From assembly GCA_965368175.1 (NCBI GenBank), contig CBDULX010000147.1, positions 1 to 7,727 of the forward strand: a DNA stretch of 7,727 nucleotides. The letters run 5' to 3'. A model generated the notes under the pieces. That model was not told the DNA's origin. It did no database searches and worked only from the letters and a program-made list of their open reading frames with translations. Positions 7,387 through 7,727 of the stretch are shown here, in pieces (the first letter of the stretch is position 1; every line of letters begins with the position of its first letter). Made by a program: the position numbers and the translations under genes. Origin of the DNA: CBDULX01 sp965368175 (lineage in GTDB: Bacteria; Pseudomonadota; Gammaproteobacteria; SZUA-229).

Positions 7387-7450
7387 TCGTTAGTGGTTCA
7401 TGGTTAAAATGCTTTAAACCACAAACAATCAACGATTAACCATTAACATT
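7372..7450. repeat. Heptamer palindrome C between gltX and the S23-family gene
   Basis: This is a long imperfect inverted repeat. The left arm (7372-7408) pairs with the right arm (7413-7450) around a 4-nt centre, ATGC. The outer 13 bp, AATGTTAATGGTT, are exact in both arms. Within the arms the 7-bp unit TGGTTNA can be followed (7380-7386, 7394-7400 and 7401-7407, with a degenerate unit at 7387-7393). The left arm supplies the last four gltX codons and its stop. As RNA it would form a long hairpin just after gltX and could act as a 3' stabilising or terminating structure, but no clear T-tract follows. It shares a 13-bp exact block with array B. Confidence 0.9.
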
Positions 7451-7470
7451 ATTTTAATCAACCTGTTCCG

Positions 7471-7475
7471 AAGGA
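7471..7475 (+). promoter_or_regulatory. Ribosome binding site of the S23-family gene
   Basis: AAGGA lies 7 nt before the ATG at 7483 and is the clearest Shine-Dalgarno sequence in the window. It fixes the start of the S23-family gene and suggests that this gene has a translation signal of its own, unlike its A-rich-leader neighbours. Confidence 0.7.
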
Positions 7476-7482
7476 AAAAACA

Positions 7483-7727
7483 ATGAAATTCGAAGACATG
7501 GACGTCTGGAAACAGTCATCTCGTCTTGCAGTCACTGTCTATCAGCAATTGGCAGAATTGAAAGACTACGGCTTTAAAGACCAAATCACACGCTCAAGCC
7601 TTTCCATACCCAGCAATATAGCCGAGGGCTTTGGCCGTGGAAGCAACAAGGAAAAGCGTAACTTCATCAACTATGCCCGAGGATCATGCTCCGAATTTCG
7701 CACACAGACTTATATAGGTAGAGAACT
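7483..7727 (+). CDS. Four-helix-bundle protein, S23 / 23S rRNA intervening-sequence family, 3' end missing
   Basis: Eighty-one complete codons are present and the window ends inside the gene; family members usually have about 110-130 residues. Recognisable family features are the opening MKFEDMDVWKQSSRLA, then YGFKDQITRSSLSIPSNIAEG (29-49) with the hallmark PSNIAEGFGRGSNKEK, and NYARGSCSEFRTQ (63-75). The fold is an antiparallel four-helix bundle, known in this family to form pentamers. The family was first met as ORFs inside intervening sequences of 23S rRNA genes, and it includes Avd, the accessory protein of diversity-generating retroelements. The biochemical role of stand-alone members is unknown to me, and no reverse transcriptase or rRNA is visible here. 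The start is well supported by AAGGA 7 nt upstream. The gene lies 32 bp after palindrome C and 96 bp after gltX, on the same strand, so read-through from gltX is possible. Confidence 0.9.
   Translation, partial: MKFEDMDVWKQSSRLAVTVYQQLAELKDYGFKDQITRSSLSIPSNIAEGFGRGSNKEKRNFINYARGSCSEFRTQTYIGRE

Noticed and set aside
7372..7450. Palindrome C as a classic rho-independent terminator of gltX
   Set aside because: The stem is long but AT-rich and is not followed by a clean T run, so I annotate it as a repeat and leave termination open.
7483..7727. A diversity-generating retroelement, suggested by an Avd-like protein
   Set aside because: No reverse transcriptase, template repeat or variable repeat is visible. 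The solitary S23-family gene alone does not support it, though sequence beyond the window is unseen.
7483..7727. A 23S rRNA gene interrupted by an intervening sequence
   Set aside because: The S23-family gene is flanked upstream by gltX and a palindrome, with no rRNA-like sequence in the window.

Overview
The window looks like chromosomal DNA of a gammaproteobacterium. The four complete proteins (Ppc, Pgi, QueG, GltX) all match the E. coli-type family members in length and motif placement, and the spacing between the Pgi active-site residues is identical to that of E. coli. No genus can be named from the sequence alone. A free-living or environmental lineage is a guess, based on dispersed low-complexity palindromes and a solitary S23-type four-helix-bundle gene.

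Layout: ppc (minus, 9-2822) and pgi (plus, 2964-4634) diverge from a compact 141-bp region with recognisable promoter elements for both. pgi converges on queG (minus, 4736-5797). queG and gltX (plus, 5983-7386) diverge from a 185-bp region. gltX is followed by a gene cut off by the window end (plus, from 7483) that encodes a four-helix-bundle protein of the S23 / 23S rRNA intervening-sequence family. No gene-free stretch exceeds 300 bp. The four complete genes are housekeeping: anaplerotic oxaloacetate supply, glycolysis/gluconeogenesis, the last step of queuosine synthesis in tRNA, and Glu-tRNA charging. They show no operon logic; every complete gene is its own transcription unit.

The unusual content lies between the genes. 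Every intergenic gap from pgi to the S23-family gene (three of three), but not the ppc-pgi gap, holds an imperfect palindrome built from tandem 7-bp units with a GTT core: AAGTTNN in array A (4639-4758), TGGTTNN in arrays B (5813-5892) and C (7372-7450). B and C share a 13-bp exact block and a 9-bp loop-proximal block, so they are related copies and not random low-complexity DNA. The arrays run into genes: the last six codons and stop of queG lie in array A, the last four codons and stop of gltX lie in array C, and array B begins 15 bp from the TTG start of queG. Array C lies 32 bp upstream of the S23-family gene. I infer a family of small palindromic elements, possibly mobilised or maintained with the help of the S23-family protein. 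This is the most interesting aspect of the window, but it is untested.
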